Below are positions 8,030 to 17,461 of a DNA stretch of 64,000 nucleotides, piece after piece. The stretch is from Gallionellaceae bacterium. GTDB taxonomy: Bacteria; Pseudomonadota; Gammaproteobacteria; Burkholderiales; Thiobacillaceae. How positions within the stretch are numbered: position 1 is the first letter of the stretch; each line of letters begins with the position of its first letter. Under the pieces are notes generated by a model that saw nothing but the letters and a program-made list of their open reading frames with translations, was not told the DNA's origin and searched no databases. The stretch spans positions 76,232 to 140,231 of the forward strand of contig JAQTLU010000006.1 in NCBI GenBank assembly GCA_028714735.1, read 5' to 3'. A program made the translations under genes and the position numbers.

Positions 8030-9256
8030 TCAGATCGAGTGGCGTTTGCCATAGTTGTGCAGGAACCGTTCCATGCGCTGGAAGGCCTCGCGCAACAACT
8101 CTTCGTGGGGCAGGAAGACAACCCGGAAATGGTCCGGGTTGGGCCAGTTGAAGCCGGTGCCCTGGACCACCAGGACCTTCTCCTCTTCCAGCATCTCCAG
8201 GATGAATTGCTGGTCGTTCTGGATCGGGTAGACCTTGGGGTCGAGTCGGGGGAACAGGTACAGGGTCGCCTTGGGCTTGACGCAGGACACGCCGGGGATG
8301 GCGTTGAGCATCTCCCAGGCGATGTCGCGCTGGCGGGTCAGGCGGCCGCCCGGGCCGACCAGTTCGTTGATGCTCTGATAGCCGCCCAGGGCGGTCTGGA
8401 TGGCGTGCTGGGCCGGCACGTTGGCGCACAGCCGCATCGAGGCCAGCATGGTGAGGCCCTCGATGAAGTCGTGGGCGTGGCGCTTCTCGCCCGACAGGAC
8501 CACCCAGCCGGCCCGGTAGCCGCAGGAGCGGTAGTTCTTCGACAGGCCGTTGTAGGTCAGGATCAGCAGGTCGTCGGCGAGGGAGGCCAGCGGCGTATGG
8601 CTGCCGCCGTCGTAGAGCATCTTGTCGTAGATCTCGTCGGCGCAGATCACCAGCTGGTGCTCGCGGGCGATCTCGACCAGGCCCTTGAGCAGGTCGTCCG
8701 GATACAGCGCGCCGGTCGGGTTGTTCGGGTTGATGACGACGAGGGCCTTGGTATGCGGCGTGATCTTGGCCCGGATGTCGTCCAGGTCGGGCAGCCAGCC
8801 GGAACCCTCGTCGCACAGGTAATGGCGCGGCGTGCCGCCGGCCAGGGTGACCCCGGCGGTCCAGAGCGGGTAGTCCGGCGCCGGCAGCAGGACCTCGTCG
8901 CCGGTGTCGAGCAGGGCCTGCATGGTCATCACGATCAGCTCGGAGACGCCGTTGCCGATATAGATGTCCTCGATCTGCACGCCCTTGATGCCGATCCGCT
9001 GGGTCTCGTGCATGATCGCCTTGCGGGCCGAGAACAGGCCCTTGGAATCGCAATAACCGGCGGCGTCGGGCAGGTTGCGGATGACGTCCTGGACGATCTC
9101 CTCGGGGGCGTCGAAGCCGAACGGCGCCAGGTTGCCGATGTTCAGCTTGAGGATGCGGTGCCCCTCCTCCTCCAGCTGCTTGGAACGCACCATGACCGGT
9201 CCGCGGATGTCATAGCAGACGTTGGCGAGCTTGGCGGATTTCTTCAGCGGACGCAT
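8030..9256 (-). CDS. alaA: alanine-forming aminotransferase (AlaA-type glutamate-pyruvate aminotransferase)
   Basis: 408 residues of fold-type I PLP aminotransferase, very close to E. coli AlaA: NVCYDIRGP, NIGNLAPFGFDAPEE, YIGNGVSELIV, INPNNPTGALY, ADEIYDKMLYD, and SMRLCANVPAQHAIQTALGG. Lys240 in NGLSKNYRS is the PLP lysine. It makes alanine from pyruvate and glutamate. The ATG at 9256 (MRPLKKSAKL) matches the E. coli start; an upstream GTG at 9289 would add 11 residues without homologous sequence. First gene of the alaA-hom-thrC cluster, with the promoter presumably in the 197-base divergent gap to 9454. Confidence 0.95.
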   Translation of the reverse strand: MRPLKKSAKLANVCYDIRGPVMVRSKQLEEEGHRILKLNIGNLAPFGFDAPEEIVQDVIRNLPDAAGYCDSKGLFSARKAIMHETQRIGIKGVQIEDIYIGNGVSELIVMTMQALLDTGDEVLLPAPDYPLWTAGVTLAGGTPRHYLCDEGSGWLPDLDDIRAKITPHTKALVVINPNNPTGALYPDDLLKGLVEIAREHQLVICADEIYDKMLYDGGSHTPLASLADDLLILTYNGLSKNYRSCGYRAGWVVLSGEKRHAHDFIEGLTMLASMRLCANVPAQHAIQTALGGYQSINELVGPGGRLTRQRDIAWEMLNAIPGVSCVKPKATLYLFPRLDPKVYPIQNDQQFILEMLEEEKVLVVQGTGFNWPNPDHFRVVFLPHEELLREAFQRMERFLHNYGKRHSI

Positions 9257-9453
9257 ATGAAGCGTTCTCGGTAGTTTGCTGGTGCTCACGCTCTGGCGTC
9301 CTTTTGGACCGACAGTGAAGTGAATCGCAGATATCTGGGCATCGGGGCGAGAGACCGTTCTGTAAAGCGTGTAATCTTACCCGACGGCCCATTTTCACGG
9401 CAAACTCATGCTGTCGCCGGCGTGCCGCCAGCGCGACCTCAACCTGGACCACC

Positions 9454-9822
9454 ATGAAGCTACATCCAGCCAATCCGACCGGCATCAACGTGATCACCGC
9501 CTACGGCGAGGGTTTTGTCGAGGTCAATCGCGAGCGCCGCAGCAGCAGCCTGGTCCTGCTCCCGGACTATCTGGCCGACTGGCCGGTGCCGGACTTCGAC
9601 GCGCTCGGCCGCGAACACCTGGCCTTGCTGGCCGCCTACCGCCCTGCCCTGATCCTGCTCGGCAGCGGCCGCAGGCACCGCTTTCCCCATCCGGATCTGT
9701 ATCGCGACCTGATCGCGGCCGGAATCGGCCTGGAACACATGGACACCGGCGCCGCCTGCCGGACCTACAACATCCTGGCGACCGAGGGCCGCCAGGTGGC
9801 GGCCGCGCTGATTATCGAGTAG
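9454..9822 (+). CDS. Mth938-like (DUF498) domain protein
   Basis: 122 residues with the compact Mth938/NDUFAF3 fold: NVITAYGEGFVEVN near the start, then PALILLGSGRRHRFP, and GIGLEHMDTGAACRTYNILATEGRQVAAALI at the end. Members occur widely in proteobacteria and as the mitochondrial complex I assembly factor NDUFAF3; the bacterial role is unproven. Transcribed divergently from alaA and convergent with the Crp-family gene. Confidence 0.85.
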   Translation: MKLHPANPTGINVITAYGEGFVEVNRERRSSSLVLLPDYLADWPVPDFDALGREHLALLAAYRPALILLGSGRRHRFPHPDLYRDLIAAGIGLEHMDTGAACRTYNILATEGRQVAAALIIE

Positions 9823-9856
9823 CCCCCTCCCCCTTCCTCAAGGGGCGCAGGGCGTT

Positions 9857-10549
9857 TCAGTCCAGGCCGCCTTCGCGCAGCTTGTCCTCGTCCTTGATCA
9901 GGATGCGGTTGTCCTTCACCTCGATGTAGCCCAGGTCGGACAGCTTGTGCAGCAGCCGGGACAAGGTCTCCGGCTTGACGCCGATACGCGAGGCGATGAC
10001 CTGCTTGGGCGCTTCCAGCTCGACCACGATCTGGCCGCTGTCGTCCGGTTCCGAGTGGTCGAGCAGGTATTGCAGCAGGCGGTCGGTGCCCTTCATCAGG
10101 GTCAGGCTGTCGATCTCGTTGACCAGCTTGTGCATCCGGGCGCTCATGCCGGCCAGCATCTTGAAGCAGCGGCTGGCATCCTGCGCCAGCCAGGCCTTGA
10201 AATTGGCGCTGTCGATGGCGACCAGGCGGCTGTTGACCTGGGCCGCGGCATTGACCGGGTAACGGCCGCCCATGAACAGCGCCGCCTCGGCGAAGAAGCG
10301 CCCGGGCGAGATCAGCTCGATGACCTTTTCATCGCCTTGCGGCGAACTGCGGAACAGCCGGATCAGGCCCTCGCCCACCCAGTAGAAGGCATTGACCGGG
10401 TCGCCCTGGCCGAACAGCAACTGGCCACCGGCGATCTCGACCGGAGCGGCGTGGCTCATGATCTCCTGGAATTGGCCGTCCTCCATGTCGGAAAAGATGA
10501 AGCTGCGGCGCAGGGACTGGAATTCGCGTTCGGAAAGGGTTCGGCTCAT
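9857..10549 (-). CDS. Crp/Fnr-family transcription regulator
   Basis: 230 residues: an N-terminal cyclic-nucleotide-binding fold (about 20-130; GQLLFGQGDPVNAFYWVGEGLIRLF) and a C-terminal helix-turn-helix (KQVIASRIGVKPETLSRLLHKLSDLGYI). It lacks the N-terminal cysteine cluster of FNR, so it is not an iron-sulfur oxygen sensor of that type; a DNR-like or other ligand-type regulator fits better. The ATG overlaps the stop of the nucleotidase gene (ATGA), placing it at the end of the surE-rpoS cluster. Targets are unknown. Confidence 0.88.
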   Translation of the reverse strand: MSRTLSEREFQSLRRSFIFSDMEDGQFQEIMSHAAPVEIAGGQLLFGQGDPVNAFYWVGEGLIRLFRSSPQGDEKVIELISPGRFFAEAALFMGGRYPVNAAAQVNSRLVAIDSANFKAWLAQDASRCFKMLAGMSARMHKLVNEIDSLTLMKGTDRLLQYLLDHSEPDDSGQIVVELEAPKQVIASRIGVKPETLSRLLHKLSDLGYIEVKDNRILIKDEDKLREGGLD

Positions 10550-11199
10550 ACCGGCATGACCTCGGAAAAACGCTGGATGGCCAGGAACTCCCCGGTATCC
10601 TTGGCAGGCATTTTGGTGTCCGGCTGGCGGATCGCCAACAGGTGGCGGATGCCGTAGCCGGCGGCGGAGCGCAGCACCGGCAGGCTGTCGTCGGCCAGCA
10701 GGGTGCGTGCCGGATCGAACGGCTCGACCCGGCGCAGGGCGGCCCAGAAGGCCGGGCTTTCCTTGGCGATGCCGAAGCTGTGCGAGGAATGGATGGCGTC
10801 GAAATAGCCTTCCAGACCGGTGCGGCGCATCTTCAGGTTCAGGCTCTTGTGATGGGCGTTGGTGACCAGGGCCACCCGCTTGCCGGCCGCCTTGGCGCCG
10901 GTCAGGAACTCCGGCACGTCGGGATGGACCTGGATCAGGTGCGCCAGTTCTTCCTTGAGCAGGGCGATGTCCAGATTGAGCGCCTCGGTCCAGTAATCGA
11001 CGCAGTACCAGTCCAGGGTACCGGCCTTGGCGTTGTAGCGCCGGAAGCATTCGTCGTGCGCCTCGGACTGGCTGAGGCCCTGCTGTTCGGCGAATTTTTC
11101 CGGGACGTAGACCTGCCAGAAGTGGTTGTCGAAATGCAGGTCCAGCAAAGTGCCGTCCATGTCCAGCAGGACGGTGTCGATCTCGCTCCAGGGCAACAT
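10546..11199 (-). CDS. yrfG: GMP/IMP nucleotidase, HAD superfamily (YrfG-like)
   Basis: 217 residues of HAD fold: DMDGTLLD with the catalytic aspartates 13 and 15, VALVTNAHHKSLNLKM (motif 2), a lysine at GIAKESPAFW, and LLADDSLPVLRSA (motif 4). The HFDNHFWQVYVPEKFAEQ and YNAKAGTLDWYCVDYW cap sequences match YrfG. It dephosphorylates purine monophosphates. Its start overlaps the rpoS stop by one base and its stop overlaps the Crp-family start, so it is translated from the rpoS transcript. Confidence 0.9.
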   Translation of the reverse strand: MLPWSEIDTVLLDMDGTLLDLHFDNHFWQVYVPEKFAEQQGLSQSEAHDECFRRYNAKAGTLDWYCVDYWTEALNLDIALLKEELAHLIQVHPDVPEFLTGAKAAGKRVALVTNAHHKSLNLKMRRTGLEGYFDAIHSSHSFGIAKESPAFWAALRRVEPFDPARTLLADDSLPVLRSAAGYGIRHLLAIRQPDTKMPAKDTGEFLAIQRFSEVMPV

Positions 11200-12149
11200 C
11201 AGAACAGGCCGTCCTTGGCGATGCCCTTGCGCCGCAGCACCCGGCGCAGGATCTGCAGGCCTTCGAGCTGGATCTGGCGGACCCGCTCGCGCGTCACGCC
11301 CAAGTGTTCGGCCAGTTCCTCCAGGGTGGCGATCTCGCTGTCGTTGAGACCGAAGCGGCGCTCGATCACCCAGCGGTGCTTGTCGGACAGTTCGCCCAGC
11401 CATTCCTGGACGTATTGCTCGACCTCGAAGGCCTGCAGCATCTCCTCCGGCATCTCCGAATTTTCGTCGGCGATGGCCTCGCCGATGGACAGGGAGGGGT
11501 CGATGTCGAGCGGGGCATCCAGCGAGGCCATGCGGTCGTTGAGCTGAAGCACCCTGCGCACCTCCTCGACCGAGCGGCCGGTCAGGACGGCGACCTCTTC
11601 GGGGCCGGCCTCCGGCATGCCGTGGGTTTCCAGATGACGCTGGGCGCGCAGGAAGATATTGAGTTCCTTGATCACGTGCACCGGCAGGCGGATGGTGCGC
11701 GACTGGTTCATGATCGCCCGCTCGATGTTCTGCCGGATCCACCAGGTCGCGTAGGTGGAGAACCGGAAGCCGCGTTCCGGCTCGAACTTGTCCAGGGCAT
11801 GCATCAGGCCGAGGTTGCCTTCCTCGATCAGGTCGAGCAGGGTCAGGCCGCGGTTGATGTAGTGCTTGGCGATGTTCACGACCAGGCGCAGGTTGTGCTC
11901 GATCATGCTCTGGCGGGCCGCGAAATCGCCCTGGCGCACCCGGTTGGCCAGGGCGCGCTCCTCATCCGGGGTCAGCAGCGATTCGCGGCCGATCTCGTTC
12001 AGATAGAGCTGGGTCACATCGTGGGTTTCGTCGGAAGGGAACCCCAGTTCCGGCGGCGCCACCAGACTGGCCTCGGGCTCCTCGACCTGCTCCAGCGAGG
12101 GCTCGACTCCATCGGATTCCACGAATTCGTCTTCCTGCATCCTCTGCAT
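11199..12149 (-). CDS. rpoS: RNA polymerase sigma factor RpoS (sigma-38)
   Basis: 316 residues, near the E. coli length of 330. Region 1.2 (DVTQLYLNEIGRESLLTPDEE), region 2 (DLIEEGNLGLMHALDKF, RFSTYATWWIRQNIERAI), region 3 and region 4 (EELAEHLGVTRERVRQIQ) are all present. It directs polymerase to stationary-phase and stress promoters. It starts 2 bases after nlpD, so its main promoter may lie within nlpD, as is known in enterobacteria. A second in-frame ATG three codons in is an alternative start. Confidence 0.97.
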   Translation of the reverse strand: MQRMQEDEFVESDGVEPSLEQVEEPEASLVAPPELGFPSDETHDVTQLYLNEIGRESLLTPDEERALANRVRQGDFAARQSMIEHNLRLVVNIAKHYINRGLTLLDLIEEGNLGLMHALDKFEPERGFRFSTYATWWIRQNIERAIMNQSRTIRLPVHVIKELNIFLRAQRHLETHGMPEAGPEEVAVLTGRSVEEVRRVLQLNDRMASLDAPLDIDPSLSIGEAIADENSEMPEEMLQAFEVEQYVQEWLGELSDKHRWVIERRFGLNDSEIATLEELAEHLGVTRERVRQIQLEGLQILRRVLRRKGIAKDGLF

Positions 12150-12151
12150 CC

Positions 12152-12859
12152 TTATCCAGGCAAATAACTCATGGGGTCGACCGGTTTGCCATATTCGCGT
12201 ATCTCGAAATGCAGTTTCACCCGATCGGCGTCGCTGTCACCCATATCGGCAATTACCTGCCCCAGCTTTACCGTCTGACCCTCGCTGACCAGAACTCGTT
12301 CGTTATGTCCGTAAGCCGACAATATGGCCTTGTTGTGCCTGATGATGATGAGTTTTCCGTAACCGCGCAAGCCCGCGCCGGCATAGACGATACGGCCTGC
12401 GGCGGCGGCCCGCACGGGGCTGCCGCGCAGGCCGCCGATGTCCAGCCCGTTGGCCTCGGCGGTGCCGTCGAAACGGGTGATCACCTCGCCCTTGGCCGGC
12501 CACGCCCACTCGGCGGGCGCCGCGTCCATCGCTTCCGACTCGACCGCCGTTGCGGCCTGCCTGGCCGGGACGGCATCAGCCCGCGGCTTCAGGCGCAGCA
12601 GTTCGCCGGCCTTGATGACGGAAGGGTCGTCCAGGTTGTTCCACTCGGCCAATTGGCGCCATTCCAGGCCCTGATCGAGGGCGATGCGGAACAGGTTGTC
12701 GCCCGGCCGGACCCGGTACCAGGCGGGCAGCGCGGCCGGCGCTTTGACCGCATGCCTGGCAACCCGCGCCTGGCCGACCGGTGCCGGCGCTTGATTGAAG
12801 GAACAGCCGACCAGCCAGAGGGAAAGACAGAGCGCCGACCAGACCGCCTTGCGGCGCAT
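12152..12859 (-). CDS. nlpD: NlpD-type lipoprotein, LysM plus degenerate LytM domain
   Basis: 235 residues: lipobox LVGC with Cys19, a LysM peptidoglycan-binding domain (about 46-92, YRVRPGDNLFRIALDQGLEWRQLAEWN) and a C-terminal M23/LytM domain (about 125-235, RGYGKLIIIRHNKAILSAYGHN, HFEIREYGKPVDPMSYL). The metal-binding histidine of active LytM enzymes is absent in the NGLDIGG motif, as in E. coli NlpD, which activates the amidase AmiC instead of cutting peptidoglycan. ATG overlaps the pcm stop; rpoS follows. Confidence 0.95.
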   Translation of the reverse strand: MRRKAVWSALCLSLWLVGCSFNQAPAPVGQARVARHAVKAPAALPAWYRVRPGDNLFRIALDQGLEWRQLAEWNNLDDPSVIKAGELLRLKPRADAVPARQAATAVESEAMDAAPAEWAWPAKGEVITRFDGTAEANGLDIGGLRGSPVRAAAAGRIVYAGAGLRGYGKLIIIRHNKAILSAYGHNERVLVSEGQTVKLGQVIADMGDSDADRVKLHFEIREYGKPVDPMSYLPG

Positions 12860-13515
12860 CAGGCCACACCGGGCAACAGGGGCACGAAGCGGACCGCCTC
12901 GATCTCGCGTTCGAAGTAGCCGTTTGGCCTCGCCTCGACCACCATCATGGCCTGCACGTCGCCGCGCCCGACCGGCGCCACCAGGCGGCCGCCCGGCTTC
13001 AACTGGGCCTTCAGCTCATCCGGGATATAGGGCATCGCCGCCGCCACCACGATGGCGTCGTAGGGCGCCCCGGCCGGGTAGCCCAGGCTGCCGTCGACGT
13101 TCTTGATCAGGACGTTGTTGATGCGCATCTCGCGCAGGGTATGGCGGGCCTTGCCGACCAGTTTGGCAATGCGTTCCAGGCTGACCACCTTCTTCGCCAG
13201 GCGGCCCAGTACCGCGGCCTGGTAGCCGCAGCCGCAGCCGATTTCGAGGACGATCTCCATCGGCTTGCCCTGGCAGGCCAGCTCGCAGGACTGGGCGACG
13301 ATGAACGGGCTCGAGATGGTCTGGCCCTCGCCGATCGGCAGCGGCGTGTCCTCGTAGGCGCGGTGCTGCAGGCCCTCTTCCAGGAACAGGTGGCGCGGCA
13401 CGTTGGCCATGGCGTCGAGCACCAGCGGGCTCTTGATGCCCTGCTCGCGCAGGCGGTCGACCATGCGCACGCGGGTGCGCTGCGAGGTCATGCCGATGCC
13501 GGCCAGGTAATTCAT
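12859..13515 (-). CDS. pcm: protein-L-isoaspartate O-methyltransferase
   Basis: 218 residues with the SAM site [16 protein letters not shown], the family motif [14 protein letters not shown] and the C-terminal [19 protein letters not shown]. It methylates isoaspartyl residues to start repair of aged proteins in the cytoplasm. The ATG at 13515 overlaps the surE stop (ATGA) and is preferred over a GTG at 13527. Lies in the conserved surE-pcm-nlpD-rpoS order. Confidence 0.96.
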   Translation of the reverse strand: MNYLAGIGMTSQRTRVRMVDRLREQGIKSPLVLDAMANVPRHLFLEEGLQHRAYEDTPLPIGEGQTISSPFIVAQSCELACQGKPMEIVLEIGCGCGYQAAVLGRLAKKVVSLERIAKLVGKARHTLREMRINNVLIKNVDGSLGYPAGAPYDAIVVAAAMPYIPDELKAQLKPGGRLVAPVGRGDVQAMMVVEARPNGYFEREIEAVRFVPLLPGVA

Positions 13516-14258
13516 AGCGCCAGCCACTCCGATACCTGGGCGATCTGCGGGTAGTGGGTCAGGTCGACCTGGAGCGGGGTGATCGAGACCAGATTGCGAG
13601 TCACGGCATTGAAGTCGGTGCCCGGGCCGGCGTCCTGGGCGGCGCCGGCGGCGCCCACCCAGTACATGGTCTGGTTGCGCGGGTTGACCGTCTTCACCGT
13701 GTCCTGGGCCTTGTGCCGGCGGCCCAGGCGGGTGACCTCGATGCCGGCCAGGACATCGAACGGCACGTCCGGCACGTTGACGTTGAGCAGGGTCGGCCGG
13801 CTGATCGGGCTGGCCATGAAGCGCGCCACCAGATCGGCCGCCACCCGGGCCGCGGTGTCGAAGCGGTCCTGGCCGCCATGCACCAGGGAGATGGCAATGG
13901 AGGGGATGCCGAGCAGGAAACCCTCGGTGGCCGCCGCCACGGTGCCGGAATAGACCGTGTCGTCGCCCATGTTGGCGCCGTGGTTGATGCCGGAGATGAC
14001 CATGTCGGGCAGTTCCGGCAACAGGCCGGTCACCGCCAGGTGCACGCAGTCGGTCGGCGTGCCGTTGACGTAGTGGAAGCCGGACGGGGTCTGGCGCACC
14101 ATCAGCGGCCGGTCCAGGGTGAGCGAGTTGCTGGCGCCGCTGCGGTCGCGCTCGGGCGCCACCACGGTGACCCGGTGGCCGTGTTCGGTGAGCATCGTCG
14201 CCAGCGCGGCCAGGCCGGGGGCGAAATAACCGTCGTCGTTGCTGAGGAGGATGCGCAT
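13512..14258 (-). CDS. surE: 5'/3'-nucleotidase SurE
   Basis: 248 residues. [16 protein letters not shown] carries the metal-binding Asp8-Asp9 pair, with [15 protein letters not shown] and the downstream [19 protein letters not shown] completing the SurE active site. It removes phosphate from nucleoside monophosphates under stress conditions. First gene of the overlapping surE-pcm-nlpD-rpoS-yrfG-crp series. The 85 bases to the upstream trkA-like gene probably hold its promoter. Confidence 0.97.
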   Translation of the reverse strand: MRILLSNDDGYFAPGLAALATMLTEHGHRVTVVAPERDRSGASNSLTLDRPLMVRQTPSGFHYVNGTPTDCVHLAVTGLLPELPDMVISGINHGANMGDDTVYSGTVAAATEGFLLGIPSIAISLVHGGQDRFDTAARVAADLVARFMASPISRPTLLNVNVPDVPFDVLAGIEVTRLGRRHKAQDTVKTVNPRNQTMYWVGAAGAAQDAGPGTDFNAVTRNLVSITPLQVDLTHYPQIAQVSEWLAL

Positions 14259-14343
14259 GATTTGGCTAAGGTTGCCGGCGGGGCCGGTTCAGGAGGCTGG
14301 ATTCTACTACCGGAGCTCCCGGTCCGGAAATTCGCCGTGCCCT

Positions 14344-15006
14344 TCAAACCGGCTGGGGATGGGGCGCCCAACGCGCCTTCAGTGCCGGCAGATTGCGGCT
14401 GTGGCTGATCAGCACCACCTCGTCGCCGGCCTGCAGCTTGCCGTCGTCGCCCGGCAGCCGGAAGCGGCCGTCGCGGTAATAGCAGATGACCCGGCTCTGT
14501 TCGGGCAGGTCGAGGTCGTCCAGGCTGCCGGCATCCTCCTGCCTGACGATGAAGGAAAACACCCTGGCCTCGTCCTTGACCAGGGCGCTCAGGTCCAGGG
14601 GATCGCTGCCGATGAACATGTCGGCCAGGTAGCGGCCGATGGTGCGGGACGGCACGATGGTGTCCTCCAGGCCCAGTTCGATGCAGATGTGGTCGAACTC
14701 GGGGTTCTCGATCTTGGTCACCACCCGGGCGAAACCGAGCGAGCGGCCGACCAGGCTGGCGATGATGTTGGTCTGGTCGTTGCTGGTCAGGCAGAACAGG
14801 AAATCCGTCTTGTCCGGATCGCCCTCGCGCAGGATGGCAGGGGTGCCGCCGTCGCCGTGGATGAAGCCGCAATCCAGCTCTTCCGCCAGCCGATCGATCC
14901 GCTCCTTGCTGCGCTCGATGATGACCACCTCGTGGCCGCGCTTGAGCAGGATACGGGCGCACATCACCGCCACCGCCCCCGCCCCGATGAACACCGCCCG
15001 CATCAT
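14344..15006 (-). CDS. single-unit TrkA/KtrA-type potassium uptake regulator
   Basis: 220 residues: one Rossmann RCK-N domain (GAGAVAVMCARILLKRGHEVVIIERS, with the acidic residue that binds NAD ribose) and one RCK-C domain. E. coli TrkA has two such units in 458 residues, so this is the short KtrA-like form. It gates the membrane subunit in response to nucleotide. The tandem ATG pair (15004-15006 and 15001-15003) overlaps the trkH stop, so both are cotranslated. Confidence 0.9.
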   Translation of the reverse strand: MMRAVFIGAGAVAVMCARILLKRGHEVVIIERSKERIDRLAEELDCGFIHGDGGTPAILREGDPDKTDFLFCLTSNDQTNIIASLVGRSLGFARVVTKIENPEFDHICIELGLEDTIVPSRTIGRYLADMFIGSDPLDLSALVKDEARVFSFIVRQEDAGSLDDLDLPEQSRVICYYRDGRFRLPGDDGKLQAGDEVVLISHSRNLPALKARWAPHPQPV

Positions 15007-16463
15007 TCACCTCCCGCCTTGCCGAACCAGGTGACAGGATACAGGGTAACCAGCAGGGCGACGATTTCCAGGCGGCCGGCCAGCATGTCCAGACAGAGCA
15101 GCCATTTCAGGGCCGCCGGCAGGTCCGGCCCGGTCAGCCCGGCGGACAGGCCGACCGTGCCGACCGCCGACACCACCTCGAACAGGGCGTCCAGGGGCGG
15201 GTAGCCGTAGCCCAGGAAGACCAGCCAGGACAGCACCACCACCAGGGCGAACAGGCCGATCAGCGACAGGACCCGGATGATCTCCTCTGCCTCCAGGCGA
15301 TGGCCGGCCAGGCGCGGCTCCACCACGGCATGGCTGGAAACGGCGCTCCGGCGCAACACCAGCTGGATCAGGCGCAGGAAGATCAACAGGCGCAACAGCT
15401 TGATGCCGCCCGCGGTCGAGGCCACGCTGCCGCCGGTGGCCATGGCCAGGATCAGCAGGCCCTTGGGGAAGGCGTCCAGGCCCGCCACGTCGAGCGGGCT
15501 GAAGCCGGCCGTGGTCTGGGCCGAAAGTGCCAGGAGCGTAGCATTCCGAACGGCCTCGACCGGCGCCATGCCGTGCCAGGAGAACCACGCGGCCAGGATC
15601 AGGCTCAGGAACAGCGAGGCCAGCAACAGGGCGCGAAATTCCAGGTCGGACAGCAGTTCCCGCAGCCCGCGCCGGTAGGCGAAGTAGTACAGCGGCAGGG
15701 ACACCGCGCCGAGCAGGGCCGTGAACACCACGGCAAAGGCGGCCGCCGTCGGCAACGGCGGCGCCAGGGAACCGTTGAAGCTGGAAAAGCCGCCGGTGGA
15801 GACGGCCGCCAGGGCATGCAGCAGGGCGTCGAACGGGGCCATGCCGGCGCCCCAGATCAGCAGCAGGCCGGCCAGGCTGAGCAGCAGATAGACCGCCAGC
15901 ACCCGGCGGGCGTGGACCCGGGTGGAGGAGGCCTGGACCTCGGCCCCGGCCGGCTCCGCCAGCTTGCGTGCCGCCGGACCGTGCTGGGCCAGCAGGACCA
16001 CGGCCAGCACGGCAATGCCCAGGCCGCCATACCACTGCATCCAGGCGCGGGTGAACAACAGGCTGGCGGACTGGCCTGCCACGTCGACCAGGGTGGACAG
16101 GCCGGTGGTGGTGATGCCGGACACCGCCTCGAACCAGGCATCGGTCCAGGCCAGCCCGGCGGCGGCCAACGGGAAGGTCATCAGCAACGGGGTCAGGACG
16201 AAGGCCAGGGCGACGATCACCATGGCCTCGTTGTCCTGCAAACGGTCCGGCGCCTGCAGCCGGGTCAGCCAGGCGGCCGCGCCGGCCAGGCCGACGATCA
16301 CCGCGAGATAGCGCCAGGCCACCGGGTATTCGCCGAACCAGAGCGCCACCCCGAACGGCGGCAGGGTCAGCAGGCTCAACACCACGGCCAGCTGGCCCAG
16401 ATAGCGCCCCAGCACCGGCCAGCGCACCGGGTGGATCAGGCTGCGGATGCCTTCGCCTTCCAT
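15003..16463 (-). CDS. trkH: TrkH-family potassium uptake membrane subunit
   Basis: 486 residues with about ten membrane helices and four pore-loop repeats: SGITTTGLS, AAVSTGGFSSF, SAQTTAGFSPLD and SAVGTVGLSAGL, each supplying the glycine of the K+ selectivity filter. The motif MQWYGGLGIAVLAVVLL is typical of the family. It forms the inner-membrane K+ channel/transporter together with the RCK subunit that overlaps its 3' end. Confidence 0.95.
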   Translation of the reverse strand: MEGEGIRSLIHPVRWPVLGRYLGQLAVVLSLLTLPPFGVALWFGEYPVAWRYLAVIVGLAGAAAWLTRLQAPDRLQDNEAMVIVALAFVLTPLLMTFPLAAAGLAWTDAWFEAVSGITTTGLSTLVDVAGQSASLLFTRAWMQWYGGLGIAVLAVVLLAQHGPAARKLAEPAGAEVQASSTRVHARRVLAVYLLLSLAGLLLIWGAGMAPFDALLHALAAVSTGGFSSFNGSLAPPLPTAAAFAVVFTALLGAVSLPLYYFAYRRGLRELLSDLEFRALLLASLFLSLILAAWFSWHGMAPVEAVRNATLLALSAQTTAGFSPLDVAGLDAFPKGLLILAMATGGSVASTAGGIKLLRLLIFLRLIQLVLRRSAVSSHAVVEPRLAGHRLEAEEIIRVLSLIGLFALVVVLSWLVFLGYGYPPLDALFEVVSAVGTVGLSAGLTGPDLPAALKWLLCLDMLAGRLEIVALLVTLYPVTWFGKAGGE

Positions 16464-16486
16464 GGCCGTCTCCTGTCAGGCGTCGC

Positions 16487-17335
16487 TCATCGCTTGCCGC
16501 CGCCCGAGGCCTGCATCAGCACCCAGTCCATCGCCCGGATCGGCAGCAGCCGCTTGAGCCACCAGAACAGGACAGCCGGCACGGTGACCGGGTAGCGCGG
16601 CCGCGGCCGCTGGCTTTCCAGGGCATGCACCAGCCGGGCCAGGACCGCTTCCGGCCCAAGCGTGAACGGCGCCGCCGGACCGGGCTGTTTGAGGCGGGCC
16701 ATCTGGGCCTCGTACTGGCGGCGATGGACGCTGTCCTGCCAGGCGATGTGGCGCTCGAAATGGGGCAGGCAGTTGTCCCGGAAGCGCGAGGTGATCGGCC
16801 CCGGCTCGATCAGGCTGACCTGGATGCCGGTGCCGTGCAGTTCATGGCGCAGGGTGTCGGTGATGCCCTCGACCGCGAACTTGACCGCGTTGTAGGCGCC
16901 CCGGTAGGCGAAGGCGGCATAACCGAGCACCGAGCCATTCATGACGATGCGGCCGCGGCCCTGCCGACGCATCACCGGGATGGCCAGGTTGGTCAGTTCG
17001 ATCCAGCCGAACAGGTTGGTCTCGAACTGCTCGCGCAGGGCCGCGCGGGTGAGATCCTCCACCGCGCCGACCTGGCCGAAGCCGCCATTGTTGAACAGGG
17101 CATCGAGGCGGCCGCCGGTACGGGCCATGACCTCGGCGAAGGCGGCCCGGATGGAATCGCTGTCGTCGAGATCGAGGCGCAGGCTTTCCAGTCCTTCGTC
17201 GTCCAGGCGGGCCACGTCGTCCGCCTGGCGCGCCGTGGCGAACACCCGCCAGCCGCGGGCCTTCAGGCCCAGCGCGGCGCTATGGCCGATGCCGGAGGAA
17301 CAGCCGGTGATCAGGATGACTGGATTCGCTTTCAT
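16487..17335 (-). CDS. short-chain dehydrogenase/reductase, YbbO-like
   Basis: 282 residues, classical SDR: ITGCSSGIGHSAALGL cofactor motif (9-24), NNGGFG (NNAG-type) at 82-87, and catalytic Ser135, Tyr148 and Lys152. The sequence SLIEPGPITSRFRDN and the C-terminal RYPVTVPAVLFWWLKRLLPIR closely follow E. coli YbbO, an NADP-dependent aldehyde reductase. The C-terminal hydrophobic helix may bind membrane. The exact substrate is uncertain. It precedes trkH by 23 bases and may share its transcript. Confidence 0.88.
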   Translation of the reverse strand: MKANPVILITGCSSGIGHSAALGLKARGWRVFATARQADDVARLDDEGLESLRLDLDDSDSIRAAFAEVMARTGGRLDALFNNGGFGQVGAVEDLTRAALREQFETNLFGWIELTNLAIPVMRRQGRGRIVMNGSVLGYAAFAYRGAYNAVKFAVEGITDTLRHELHGTGIQVSLIEPGPITSRFRDNCLPHFERHIAWQDSVHRRQYEAQMARLKQPGPAAPFTLGPEAVLARLVHALESQRPRPRYPVTVPAVLFWWLKRLLPIRAMDWVLMQASGGGKR

Positions 17336-17418
17336 GGCCCGAACGCTACCTCATTCTCCTCGGCTCGGCCACGGCTTGAACTACGCTTGCCAGCCTGCGC
17401 CTGGCGGCGCGCCGGCAT

Positions 17419-17451
17419 CATGTGGTCCCAGGCCCGGCCTGGGACCACATG
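17419..17451. repeat. 33-base perfect palindrome (16-bp stem, one central base)
   Basis: The arm CATGTGGTCCCAGGCC is followed by one C and its exact reverse complement. It lies 10 bases past the stop of the Met-rich protein gene (reverse strand) and 83 bases upstream of the SDR start. It has no T-tract. It could end transcription of the Met-rich gene, separate it from the SDR promoter, or be a binding site. Confidence 0.85.
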
Positions 17452-17461
17452 ACCCGGACGC

